From contig CAUJNA010002157.1 in NCBI GenBank assembly GCA_963377175.1, positions 480,899 to 544,898 on the forward strand: DNA of 64,000 bases, read 5' to 3'. Position 1 is the stretch's first letter. Every line of letters starts with the position of its first letter. The DNA comes from Effrenium voratum. Its lineage: Eukaryota > Sar > Dinophyceae > Suessiales > Symbiodiniaceae. Of the stretch, positions 1 through 11,200 are shown in pieces. Under the pieces are notes generated by a model, which worked only from the letters and a program-made list of their open reading frames with translations, ran no database searches and was not told where the DNA came from. The position numbers were made by a program, and so were the translations under genes.

Positions 1-236
1 TCCCCTCGATGCACATCAACCAACCCACACTGCCACCTCTCTTTAACTCACTTGTGACATCCTAGAAGCAACTCAAAACCTAACATAGCAAAAAAAGACA
101 CGACCAGACCAGGGAAGTTCCTGCGACAAATTGTCACATGTCCCTCACAAGAGTCCTTTTGCTGGTAGGGATCCCCCAAACCGGGATCCGCGACAACTCG
201 TAGACCCCCGGAGAGAGTATTGAATTTTGAACCTAC

Positions 237-330
237 GGGTGTGTCGTTTTTAGGGGAGCCCACATTGGTGGCGTTTCCTTTAGTTTTCCTTTCCAACCAC
301 CAAGAAAGGATATCAACAAACGCCACACCC
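237..330. mobile_element. Short TIR element, family A (GGGTGTG...CACACCC)
   Basis: Starts GGGTGTGTCGTTTTTAGGGG and ends AACAAACGCCACACCC, inverted copies of each other. Length 94 bp, no coding capacity. Confidence 0.65.
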
Positions 331-350
331 ATTGTAGCACAAAAAATGCT

Positions 351-460
351 CGGTTGCTTTCTGCTCCCCTGCTAAAAGTTTAACTTTTAGTGGTTTAGTG
401 GAAAACCCATTAGTTGGCAAAAAGTTAAAGTCCTAACAGCCAAGCAAGATGCACCAAAGA
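351..460 (+). repeat. Dispersed repeat, family D, copy 1
   Basis: Begins CGGTTGCTTTCTGCTCCCC, contains CTAAAAGTTTAACTTTTAG, and ends AAGTTAAAGTCCTAAC followed by GCACCAAAGA. About 110 bp; two further clear copies at 2920 and 15982. Confidence 0.8.
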
Positions 461-1309
461 ATGGGTGTCGTTTTGTCCGCCGCCATCGCTGCAACCGAAG
501 ACAAAGACGTGCGTTCCAAGGCTCGTGGCCAGCCGAGCGCGTCTAGTTGGGCATCTGGCAGTAGCAGCTCCGCTTTCCTGGGCACGTCTGACCGAGGGGT
601 TTTCACAAAGATGTTGACCCCATGTTGAATTTTTCAACCAACCGGTATACCTAATTGGGGAGACAGTTCCTCCTGCAAAAGTGATGATGTCCCACTAAAC
701 CCAAGGACGCCCCCCTATAAATAAACTGGGGTTGACAAGAAATTGCCGCTGCCCTCAAATAGAAGCTGGTTGCCACGTGATTTTCGTGCGGGGTGGTTTG
801 GGGCGTGCTGGAAACCATCTTGGAACCAATGAGGCAAACAAAACTGGGGAGGCACGCCTATATCAAGGGAGCCAACAGGAAACCGCGCAAAACCCACTGG
901 TCAGGTCTTCGGGGTGTACCTACCAAAACTGCCAGATTCCATTTCAAAAGGGACCTCCGTATAAATCGACCAGGGGTTTATTTCCCATGGGTTATCATAG
1001 CAATTGGCGTTGACAAATTCGAGGAACCAAAGAACAAAGGGATCCCCAAGTGTTGGACATCTCCCTCCTGGGTTCGGGTTCCAATTACTCCCCGATTAAC
1101 CAGTCACGGCTTATGATTCCGTTCAGATTGGTATGTGTTCTTGAAACCCGTGTTGGGTTGGTTTCAAAGGGCAACCAAGAGGTTTGAAACCAACCTTTTG
1201 TGGGGCTACTTTTTGACAAACCCAAATTAACTTGGGTACCTTTTTTTAAAGCTCCCCCCTTTTTGGTGGGTTTTAAGGGAACCCCCCAAAGAAAACCCCG
1301 CCGACTCCA

Positions 1310-1398
1310 AAGCGAGCGTCAGCTGCTCCGCGCTCTCCACAAAGTGCCGCAAGTCCGCGAGGCGATCGATGCCGCCGTCCTGAAGCCGAACTTCGAGG
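1310..1398 (-). CDS. Exon-like segment of unknown product, strand uncertain
   Basis: A GC-rich island open on both strands. Minus reads LADLRHFVESAEQLTLALES; plus reads RALHKVPQVREAIDAAVLK. The minus strand is preferred only because its neighbours are on that strand. Confidence 0.3.
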
Positions 1399-1423
1399 GG
1401 TTGATTCTCCCATGTTTGTCATG

Positions 1424-1541
1424 TGGGTATGGGTCAAAATTAAAAACCACCAGCAATTGGACCGCAGGTTACCAGGTCCTTGGTTGCATTTACCGATCGG
1501 GCAACCATTTTGGGGTTACCCTATTTTTGACCCACAGCCAT
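1424..1541. mobile_element. Short TIR element, family B
   Basis: Ends TGGGTATGGGTCAAAATT and TTTTTGACCCACAGCCA are inverted repeats. Internal sequence shares GGACCGCAGGTT with the copy at 17138-17244 in opposite orientation. Confidence 0.6.
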
Positions 1542-1601
1542 GTAATGATCATCTTCATGAAATATGGACTTCATATTCTCCCATTCTCGGGTTCTCTCAT
1601 T

Positions 1602-1699
1602 CATTCTTTTCAACCATCGTTCTTTTCCCCTGGGTTTTTCATGGTTTCCTGAAAAGATTCGGATCCCTGGAAAGAATGGAAATGGATCCGGTACCCATT
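1602..1699 (+). repeat. Dispersed repeat pair E, copy 1
   Basis: CATTCTTTTCAACCATCGTT through GGAAAGAATGGAAATGG is repeated at 15418-15527 with an 18-20 bp length difference. Confidence 0.75.
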
Positions 1700-2015
1700 G
1701 AGAACTGGGCAACTGACATTGGGATATACCTGGACCGCCCCGCAGACCATGGGATGTTTGTTCTTCTTCTTTTTTTCCCCGTTTTTCAGAGATTCTCGGT
1801 TTCATATGCAGCCAGAATATGAAATAGTCTTGAAGGGACAGCGACTTGTTTCCGGGGACTGGCCAAAACCAAGTCTAAACAGTTTGTTTGTACCAATGGA
1901 AAGCAAACTGCACCCTGGGGCTCCAACGTTCATCTGAGATGTTGCTTCGAATATGTTGCTAAACTTCCTTGCAACACCTCTCCAGTCAAAAAGGCCCACC
2001 TTACATTCTGCTAGC

Positions 2016-2089
2016 CGGCTTGCCGGCCACCTCCGGGTCCTTCAGCCGCTGAAGCTGCGCTTGCAGCTGCACCAGCTCGCGCTGCTTGC
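2016..2089 (-). CDS. Exon-like segment, coiled-coil peptide
   Basis: Between ATTTGAG|G and a GC donor (CCG|GCTAGC) the frame reads KQRELVQLQAQLQRLKDPEV, a charged heptad-like helix, with strong GC at third positions. Splice signals match those of the transporter exons. Product not recognised. Confidence 0.5.
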
Positions 2090-2728
2090 CTCAAATGTTT
2101 CGCGGGGACCGTCTGACTGACCGCCTAAAGCCATGGACCCCGTGGATGTCCAGGGCACCACTGGAGGTCTGGGACTAAACTGAGAAGACCTGCGAACCTA
2201 AGATTGTGACAGAGGCCCAGTAAACTGGACTTATCTTTTTGGAACTAATTTGCTTGACACCTCCAAAAAAACATGCTTTGAAGGAAAAGCAAAAAGGTTC
2301 TGAGATTCTGGGAAGGGGCTACACTCAGAAGGGGCCCGGTTTTGTTCCGTTGAGATATAATCACATGTTTGCCCACCCGCAACATGGCGAGGATGAACCC
2401 CTGGCAAGGTGCTTCGGCGGCAAGTTGCTCAGCGTCTTGAGTCTCATTCCAACGGTGCATGCCCTTCTCATTACGTATCACACGTAGAACTTAGTACCCG
2501 CACATATCCGCACACATTCACAGAATGCAGGCAGGGCAAATCACAATCAGCTGGGGAGGTGATTTCAACGCAGCTGCCCGCGCTGCTCACTCTCTTCTGG
2601 ACTTCTATTGCAGAATTACCAGACACAAGAAGACAAACCAGCACACCTCACTACCAAACAAGCAAGCACAAAGAAAGAGGCTAGCAACGCTAAAAACAAA
2701 CCTGACCTCACACGTTGGCCAAGCTGCT

Positions 2729-2884
2729 CTGTCGCCGATCTTTGAGCACATCCTCCGCAGGCACCGCGAAGGGAACCGCCGCTTTGGGCGCCGGCGAAGC
2801 CGCCGGCGACAGTGCGGGGCTGAGTGGCGACGGCCGCTCCTCGCCAGGCCAGCGCATGCCTCGGGGTGTGGAAGATGTGGAAAC
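2729..2884 (-). CDS. Exon-like segment, Pro/Ala/Ser-rich
   Basis: About 52 open codons on the minus strand between AG|G and CGACAG, GC-rich at third positions. The peptide has repeated PSPLSPALSPAASPAPK-like sequence and ends in VPAEDVLKDRR. Product not recognised; a linker of a downstream minus-strand gene is possible. The plus strand is open too. Confidence 0.35.
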
Positions 2885-2919
2885 CTCTGACAAAAACTGC
2901 GAGGAGCAACCCGTTGTCT

Positions 2920-3030
2920 CGGTTGCTTTCTGCTCCCCTGCTAAAAGTTCAACTTTTGGTGGTTTAATGGGAAAACCCACTAGATGGCAAAAAGTTAAAG
3001 TCCTAACATCCAAGCAACATGCACAAAAGT
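2920..3030 (+). repeat. Dispersed repeat, family D, copy 2
   Basis: About 90% alike to 351-460 by eye over the full length, with the same ends. Confidence 0.8.
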
Positions 3031-3034
3031 TGTG

Positions 3035-3150
3035 CCATGCTGCAGCTTCGTTTTGCCATTCTGCAGCGTCTTTTTGCCAGTGGGCACCTGTGTTTTTTTG
3101 CCATTGCGAAATCCACCTTCTTTTGCCATTACACCACCTTATTCTATGGG
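3035..3150 (-). repeat. Tandem repeat built on TTTTGCCATT
   Basis: Four to five units of about 25 bp, each with TTTTGCCA. Minus-strand reading gives WQK/WQNE/WHN-type repeats, which I take as incidental. Confidence 0.6.
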
Positions 3151-5712
3151 TTGCGGTGCCATGCTTGGCCATGCAATCAAGTTAGGGATATCCATATTTT
3201 GGCCTGGCCCACGAGAACAAGAGGACAAATATCTATCCCCTCTCTCTGAATGGGCAATCAGACCCCGGAAAAAGGTCACCAACACCAGACTCTTTACCAC
3301 TGTCTAGCAAAACAGAATCTTTCAAGGTGGTTCGCTTTCATACAGTCACTATTCCCTTGCCATCTCAATATTTGGTTTTCAAGAACATGGATGTGCCATT
3401 TTGTTTTGGGGGAACTCACTCCTTGTGGCTGGCATTTAAAGGGAAGTCCAAAAGGAAACCAACCATTGGAGATGTTTCCAGTTTTTGTCTAGCTCCTTGA
3501 AGCGTAGTTCGTGTCCAAAGGGCCAAAGGGGTTCTCTTCCATGAGCTCAAGGCATCGGAGCCATCCGAAGCAATACGCTTAAGCCGCCTTCAACGCCCCT
3601 TTTGGGGGTCTCTAGAGTTGCAGTATCAATGACTCCTGCACGCTGTGAGTGCAAGACTGCGATGAATGCGAATCTCAGACTCATGACATCCTTTTCAAAA
3701 GGCTTCATGTCCGTTGCAAAGTGCCATGGAGATCATGTTCCGTTTGCTGGATGGTAAATACGCGTCTGGAAAATAAGCAACATATTCGTGCCAATGTGGT
3801 TTCTCTTGAGGGAATTGAACCATGTGAGTCAAAGAGCACCCAGTCTAACTCCAACTTGTCTTGTTTTTTCTGGATTGCTTTGTCCGGTGGGCCGGCAAAT
3901 GCAGAGTGCCTTAGCTTGGGCCGGCTGTTTGCGGCCATATCTTTTCTCTCGCACCAAAGCGATATTGCTGCTTTTCGGCTCTCAAACTGCCACCGCTCAA
4001 TGTGAACCTCGGATTCGTCCGAAGACACTACATATCCAAGGACTCCCCCTAACGTGAATTGGCTTCCCAGTGAAAGGGGAACTACCCGGAATTAGCTTTG
4101 TGCTCCGCATTAATATCCAAAGTGAACATTTTCTGGTGGCTTGAGTTTACTTCAAGCCTAGACAGTTCTTGGACTTCAAAGCTACAATTATTTTAATGAC
4201 CATCTTGTGGCGAAGCCTGGTCGAATATTCCACTGCCATAATCACCTTTGAAACAACTCGCACCGCACCGCAAAGAAAGCTAGTTGTAATCTCTCATCCG
4301 CGTTTGTTTCGCCTGCAGCAAGTGCGCTCGTGCAAGTTGTCTGTGCGAGTGTTCTTGTCATTCTGCCCCAAGAACCCTTCGCAATGCTTTCAGGGAAACA
4401 TAGCCATGTGCCAAGACTCTGGCTCGTGCTGACACGAGAAGGCGTGAGAAGACTTTCTGAGTAAACTCCACTTACAGTAGAAGCTGGTCATGCCGTGATT
4501 ATGCCCATTGCCACACCATGTACGCACCACAAATAACGCTGATTTGCTACTGTTGCCCTACAATTGGCATGCCACACAATGGACTGAGCAAAATCCCTCT
4601 GCGACCCGATTCGGCACGATCTCTTTTTATATGAAGCCTGGCGTATGTAGACATTGGCAACCGATGCTGGGTCACGACTCGGACTGAAACTGCCTGTCTC
4701 AACCTGTGCAAACGAAGGGTTCGTCTGAGGGTCTAATTGTTAAATGCGAAGGGAACCAAACGATTGAACAAACACCCAAGCCCATGTTTGCGGGGGCTTT
4801 CAGATTCCATGTTGAGACAGGTCCCTCCCTAACTTTGGGAGCCAAAGGGGCTCTCCGGCCCGACTCAAAGAGAGTTTCGAGACAGGTCAAGGCGCATGGC
4901 ACGCAGAACTTTGCTGTCGAAACTTGGGTCATGGACTTCCTGGATCCAATGCCATGGTTCTGGGTGAATTATAGTAGTTCACCATCCTGAAATAAGGTGG
5001 TTGGGGGCTATCCCACATAAACCACCATTTGGGGTGAGGTCGTGTGAGGTCATTATAATTCACCCAGATGGTTTGTGCCCAGCCCCTATCAACCAGGTGT
5101 GACTCTTGACAATGGCACATGTAAGCACGATCTGCTGGGACACAGCTGACTACCATGCCTACCTGATGGAAATTCAGACTTGCCAGGAGAATACCATCTG
5201 ACACCCCTAGCCCAACGTTTTGATTTGTGATACATCTTGAATAGATCCCAAATCAAATCCCATGCACCTCAGTGAAACGGTGAAGCGCATCTCTCAGAAA
5301 GTCGGGCCTTGGGAGAGCGGCATGTTTTGCCTAACTTGCACTGAGACACAAGTACCTGGCATGATGTCTGAACATACCATCTACTCTTGGTATGGTAGCA
5401 AATAATTTTGTTTTTTGCAGACCCCCAGCAAAAATGAACAGAACCACAAATCTAAAAAACATGCCAAGAACAGTGAACATACGCAATCTGAAAGATTGAA
5501 CATTCTGCACAGTGGCTCTTGCATTCTTCGACATGGGTACATCGAAAGTCAGAAAGGTATGTCCCTATCATACGAACATGAAATACTCCAGGGATTATCA
5601 TGAATTGCCATTTGCATCTCGGATCACTGCTGGCTCAGACTTTGAGAACAACATCTGGGCTATTATCGTGTTACTTCCACATCGGAGGTGTCAAATACAA
5701 TGGTTATCAACC

Positions 5713-5932
5713 GAAGTTGACCGGTTTCTACGGGGGAATTTGACCGGTGCTATGCGGAATTGGACAGGTTTTGAGACGGGTTTCTAGGGGAATTTGATCT
5801 GTTTCTGAGGGGATTTGATTGGTTTCTAGGGTGAATTTGACTGGTTTCTAGGGGACAGTTGGCCCGGTTCCACCGCTTTTGAGGGCGGATTGGATTTTGA
5901 CCGGTTTCCAGGGGGGATTTGACATGTTTCTG
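5713..5932 (+). repeat. Degenerate tandem repeat, unit about 25 bp
   Basis: About eight diverged units of the form GACCGGTTTCTAGGGGAATTT, with unit length varying by several bases. Confidence 0.75.
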
Positions 5933-8030
5933 CTCTTTCAAGTTGCGCATGCGAGTTGTGTCCTACCATGGCAGGACAAATGGAAAGCCCTTGGAAAAAC
6001 AAGCTCAAAACAAAGCTTCCTGTCAGATCCCTCGGTGCGGTGCCGTGGATCTAGTCCACATGCGCTACTTCTGTGCGGGTGGGTGTTTTTGAAGGCAACA
6101 CTTGTGAGGCTGGTTGGTCTGCCTGTTTTGACATACAGCCATGTCCTATGGCAAGTCAACTTTTAGCAGGGCCCCCATCTGTCCTACCAATACCTTGTCC
6201 CACCCACAAGCTAGTCTCACTTTTGGTGGCTGAACCTGCAGTAAATCTCAGTCCCGCAAACCCCGCACCCCCAATCTGCGCCCTCTGTGTTTCATATGCC
6301 CAATCTTGATTCAGTGCGGCTTATTGGGCTTGATGCTTGCCATATCTTCTCAAAGGGTAAGTCGTGCTGTCAAACACCCGGCTATATACACAGCTTTAGT
6401 GCACCTTGTGATCAAAAACCAGTCCTGTACACCTTTGATGCTCTGACTTCCAAATTGCTGACCCGTCCATGGCAGGATCATGCCTTAGGGTATAATCCTA
6501 GAACTGCTGGACACGTGTCGTTGTCCCCAATGTGAGCCAAGGACCCTTAACCCTTAACTACAGAGAGGAGTAACTACGTATCATGCAAACGCAGTTTAAA
6601 TTGAAGATGAACGACATGTTGTTGACAACCGTCGTGTAGTAGTGTTCCCCAGCTGACGAAAGTTGAACAGGGGGACTTCATGCCACACCAAGAAGTCTAC
6701 CATAGTGAGTCGCAAATCTGTATTGTCACATGTCCTAATGTCGGTACAATCCTTCAAGCGAATGGATCGAGCTTCCAAACAAAGACATGACTCACCCCGC
6801 TGAAGGAAAGCCGCTACAACCCTCATGCAAGACTCTGAAGGTTTTGGAGCAAAATATTGAGAGCAAGACCCCGTGCACCCGCTTTCCACAAAATACTTGG
6901 AAGGAAAAGACAGTCCTTTTGGTACATTGCTTAGAAATGGAGCAAACCGGCAAACCACAAGAGATTTTCACAACTGAGTACAGCATGTTTGAGCAGACCA
7001 ACATACCAAGCCCTATCAACAGGCGGATAGACAATACAACCTGGGTAAAGGGAATTTGCCGTTTGACCCCTTCGTGGGCAAAACCACATAAGGGGTGTCG
7101 CACTGGATTCGAGTCCGTGATACGCAGAACCCCTGCAACCGCGGGAGGGTCGTCCCACTTTAGAGGGAATGCTTCACCTTGGGGGGAACAACCCTCCTCC
7201 GCAAGGTTTACTCGCTGGTTTAACACGATAAATCCAAGAAATCCACCGTAGAGAACTGCATCGCCTTTCGGGACCTCTGAGACTACATTGTGGCTCCCGG
7301 CTTTCGCCAACGTGCACCACGACCTGGGCCGAAGGCCGAAAGTGACAGGCAGATGCAAGTGGGTATTTCCCAAAAGACGGGGTCCCTCGTAAACGGAGCT
7401 CAAAGGAAATCAACAGGAACCTACCCATTTAGTTTGGGCAGTAGGGGCCCCTATACTTGGAAATAGCCAAATTCACTGGAAAGTAATGAACATGTTTGAT
7501 ACCGGAGTGGCAGAAATGCGAACACAAATGCGAACAAAATCTCACTGGGCTTGGAGCAAGTGTCGGGCTTACGGACAGAAGGTTTCTTCTTGGCATGGAG
7601 GGTATGACACATGGACGCTAGCCTGGACTGCGTCACAGAAAGGCCTGTGAGACACTTAAATATTGCTGTCAACTCGGAACGGCCAAAAGTCAGATACATT
7701 ACCCGTACTGACGCATACTAGCAGTGCTCTCATTCCACAGCAATTCCATTTACCAGTAGCAGCAGCTAACCGGCCTTCAACAAATTCAGGGAGGATGTGC
7801 TCCGCAAGAGCTAGCTGTCCCCGTTACCCATTTGCTTGTCTCGCATACAGGAAAGCAAAGAAGGCAATTTGGACAGAAGCCAGGCTATGAGTGATATAAA
7901 GAAGAAACTGGAACTAACCAACTTGAGAGGGCCACAATCTGTGCCTGACACATAGCCATGCAGCTGCCGAAATGATACACAATTTGTCTTGACTGGTTAG
8001 CGATCGGTTTTTGCAAGCCTCCGCATTCAT

Positions 8031-8118
8031 GCACCGCTACTGTTAACCGTATTGTCTTCTGCACCACTACTTTAACATTGGCGTCTTCTGCACCGCTACT
8101 TCTAACCGTAGTGTCTTC
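8031..8118 (+). repeat. Tandem repeat, three 29-30 bp units
   Basis: Three units of GCACCGCTACT...AACCGTA.TGTCTTCT lie directly downstream of the GGDVDDIT exon. Confidence 0.75.
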
Positions 8119-8158
8119 ATAGGGCGCAACTCAAATGAACGCCCCCAGGCTGCATGTC

Positions 8159-8222
8159 TCAGGATCTTGGCTGCAGTGATGTCGTCCACGTCGCCGCCCG
8201 CCAGAATCCAGCGAGACCGAGC
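8159..8222 (-). CDS. PP2C exon: GGDVDDIT motif
   Basis: After CTCGTAG|G it reads ARSRWILAGGDVDDITAAKI, the final PP2C motif with the metal-binding DD. It may end at a GA donor near 8159 or continue to an in-frame TAG near 8071 through a short tandem repeat. Confidence 0.75.
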
Positions 8223-11200
8223 CTACGAGTCTGCCGGAAACCCGACAAATAAGGTGTATTTACTTGTTGTACTTGCTGGTTCAGCTTGAATGACCAAGCC
8301 CAATCTAACTAAACTGACCCTCTCAATATTGTCTGCAAAAGGTGTCTTAAAGCAAAGCAAATGTCGGCAAAACCAAGCGTGATGAGACATCAAAAACCTG
8401 GGAAGACTTAAACACATGACAAACCTTCTGTTGGCCAGCGGATTCACACCCCACTTCAAAAACAGGAAGGCAAGGGGCATCGAATCTGAAGGTTTGGGTG
8501 CTTAATTGCTTCCTCTTTCCAATTCTGTAGGGATTACGAAGTCCCGCTGGAGCCTTCGAGGAAGGACGCGGGGTGGGGTGAGGGGACCCGGACACCGTTT
8601 AGGGTTTCATCACTTAGTGGCTGTTGCGGAAAGCTCGACTCAAGGACAACGAAAATCCAAACGCAGAAAATCAATTGTTGAATGTCCCTGCAAATAGCGC
8701 ACACCTGGGGAAAATCCGCCACGAAGGACCTCGGGAAGGGAATCCCAATTCTGAGTGTGCGACGTCATGTGCCTTGCTTATGCAAGCAGCAAATGGCAAG
8801 TATTGCCCCATCAAGGACGCGTTCTTACCTTTATTCTCCCAAAAAAGAAACTGAGTCTTCCACAGATTCCTCTATGAGTTCCGCGTTCCTCATTAATCTT
8901 CGCAAAAAACCTAACCTCTCCAAAAGTAACGCATCTGTAAACTGGGTGTCTTTTTAGGGGACCACCCCCAGGAATGGGTGGGCTTTCCATTTTCCTTTTA
9001 AAACCACCCCGCCTCGGAGACCAAGGCCTTTGCCGCGATGCTGGGGCCTCAACTCATGGGCCGCCCTAACATTGCTGAGTTTATTTGGGAACGGACACAA
9101 AAGCTTATCAAGCCTTCCTTCCTAAGCCTTAATTAGCCTGATTTAGGCTTATCAGGCGCTTATTAAGGCTTACTGCGGGTCCACGTGTGTAACACAAGCG
9201 GCTGCTGCAACAAAACACCCAGTGGCTTACTACGTTGTCACCTACGCTGTTTGTGATGAGTTTGCACAGTGCAATCTAAATGCTGTTTCACAATGCTAAT
9301 GAGATGGCAATGGACAGGCCTTCATCGAACATTCAGACTGAACATGCCATGTGACATAGCATGGAACATGACTCTCAAACATGTGTGCAACCAAACATGT
9401 TGAAACATATATAGTGTACAGCATGCGTCTGGATGTTCAAAGCCTTCAAAGGGCAGCGTCCCTCCAAAAACCAAGGCTTTTGGTGATGCAGGCGGCTTCT
9501 GGCCAAACTTCTTCTGGTAGGCGTTTGGGGGGCTCTCAACCACAAGTTATGCTTGGAGTGGGTAGGTTGCTCCCATTCTGTGTTTGAATTCCTTCATGTT
9601 GTCATCCTTCGTAGTTCCTTGCAGGAATTCTGCAAATTGAACAGCTATGGATTATTCAGCCCTAACGTGGACACTATGAGTGAAATTGAAGTTCCTGCAG
9701 CTAATATGAAGGTTTGAGGCCCCTTCAAAAAAACAGACTGCTCCACCTGGGTGTGTTGTTCTTTGGGGCTTAAATGGGTTGTCCTTTTTTCCTTTCGATT
9801 CAAGCAACCAAAAATCGGCACCCTCAACAAAAGCCACACCCACCTGGTTTTGACAAACGAACAAGCGGGGATACGGAGGGACCGGGGATATCGGGGGATT
9901 CCCTTGGCGCCACTTCCCAAACTTAGTCAAGGTGCATTTAGGGAAAATCCTACCGTATCCCTGGTTCTCCCTGTATCCCTGCTAGTTGGTTTCCCTGACC
10001 TGGTACCTTCCAGCCCAAACAACCTCAACCAGCCAATCCTGACATTGAGCAACATGAACCGGCATCAAGCCACACGCACTTAATCAATAAGCACCACCCA
10101 ACATAAACTGGCATCAGCTGGCATTAACCTACATCAGGACACATCACCAAGTACCACCAGCACCTGCCAACATGAAAGGGCATCAACCGCCACCCTGACG
10201 TATTTAGCTACATGTGTCACAATCAAAACCTGGAATTAAGATGGTGTACCCAAACCCATGTAAAACTTCCCCTTCCTAACCTTCACTTAGCCGGGTTTTG
10301 ATTATGGCTACGCAACACACATTGACAAGCATGGAACGACATCAACTCTATCGATCGGCGTGGCAATCAACACCCTACATCAATCAGCATTAATGTGAGT
10401 CACTGAATAAAAAAGGACCCCCAACAAAAACGTTTTCTTTGGACTCAGTGGAGCAAACCGGTCAAAAAAATCGGGGGTCAAATGCGCGTTTCCCAAGTTT
10501 AGCTGTGGCTTAGTATCGGTTAGATTTGATTTAGTCCGCCGAGGTTGCTCGGCGTGTCGGACACCCAAGCGAGGATAGCAGATCAAATAAATGCAGAGGC
10601 GGGGGTCTCCCACGTACCGCCGCGGCAATTTGATGACGTTCCACTAAAAATAGTCTTCGGGGAGCTGGTGTCGCAAAACAGTGGTTGGGGGATGGGTGTT
10701 GCTTCGGGGCAAACAGCAATATCCGGATTAAGTCCCACATTTTTGTTGCGAGCCGAAAACAAATATAGTACTAGGTCCCCTTCTTATTGGTGGGAAAGAG
10801 AACCATTTTGGATTTGGTACCCTTGGATAAGCGCGTACCCGACATTACCCAACATGACCTACACCAACCAGCATGGACCAATATCAATATGGCCGTGGCT
10901 CAAAAAAGCAGTAATTACCAAAATGGCAGCCTGGTAAATGGAACCAAAGACTAAAACCCGCGTAGCCCCAGCTCTTTAATTTGAGCCATACCCATATCGA
11001 TCTACCACCAACAACCATCACCAAGCTGTATGACCCAGTCCCGCCTTCCTCCTCGTGGAGCTTCAGCGCTGCAGAGGTAATGGCCGCCGCCTCCTGCGGC
11101 GTGACCTGCCAGAGGCTGAGTCGGGCGAGACGTGCCTTGGGTCCATGGGATAGGCGTGGTGAAGCAATGAAAACAACTAGGTTTTTGAGTAGAGAGGCTA

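Larger units (their letters stand above)
1..1309. other. Non-coding stretch with dispersed repeats
   Basis: No exon-like signal. It holds a family A element and a family D copy; otherwise unique AT/GC-neutral sequence. Confidence 0.5.
3186..8158. other. Non-coding stretch left of the phosphatase exons
   Basis: No exon with recognisable protein family. Contents are the 5.7 kb tandem repeat and the 8.03 kb triple repeat. Open frames here are short and lack codon bias. Confidence 0.5.
8223..11048. other. Intron-like stretch between phosphatase exons
   Basis: Holds the 9.1 kb hairpin, the family A element at 9749 and a family B element at 10889; 10.0-10.4 kb is rich in CATCAAC/ACCAACAT-like sequence. 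No other exon recognised. Confidence 0.5.

Noticed and set aside
2525..2700. GDFNA in a plus-strand frame, as in LINE endonucleases
   Set aside because: Only the five-residue motif fits; no neighbouring endonuclease or reverse-transcriptase motifs follow and the frame ends soon after.
6792..7403. Minus-strand 203-codon frame
   Set aside because: No codon bias, no recognisable domain, and low-GC third positions; consistent with chance.
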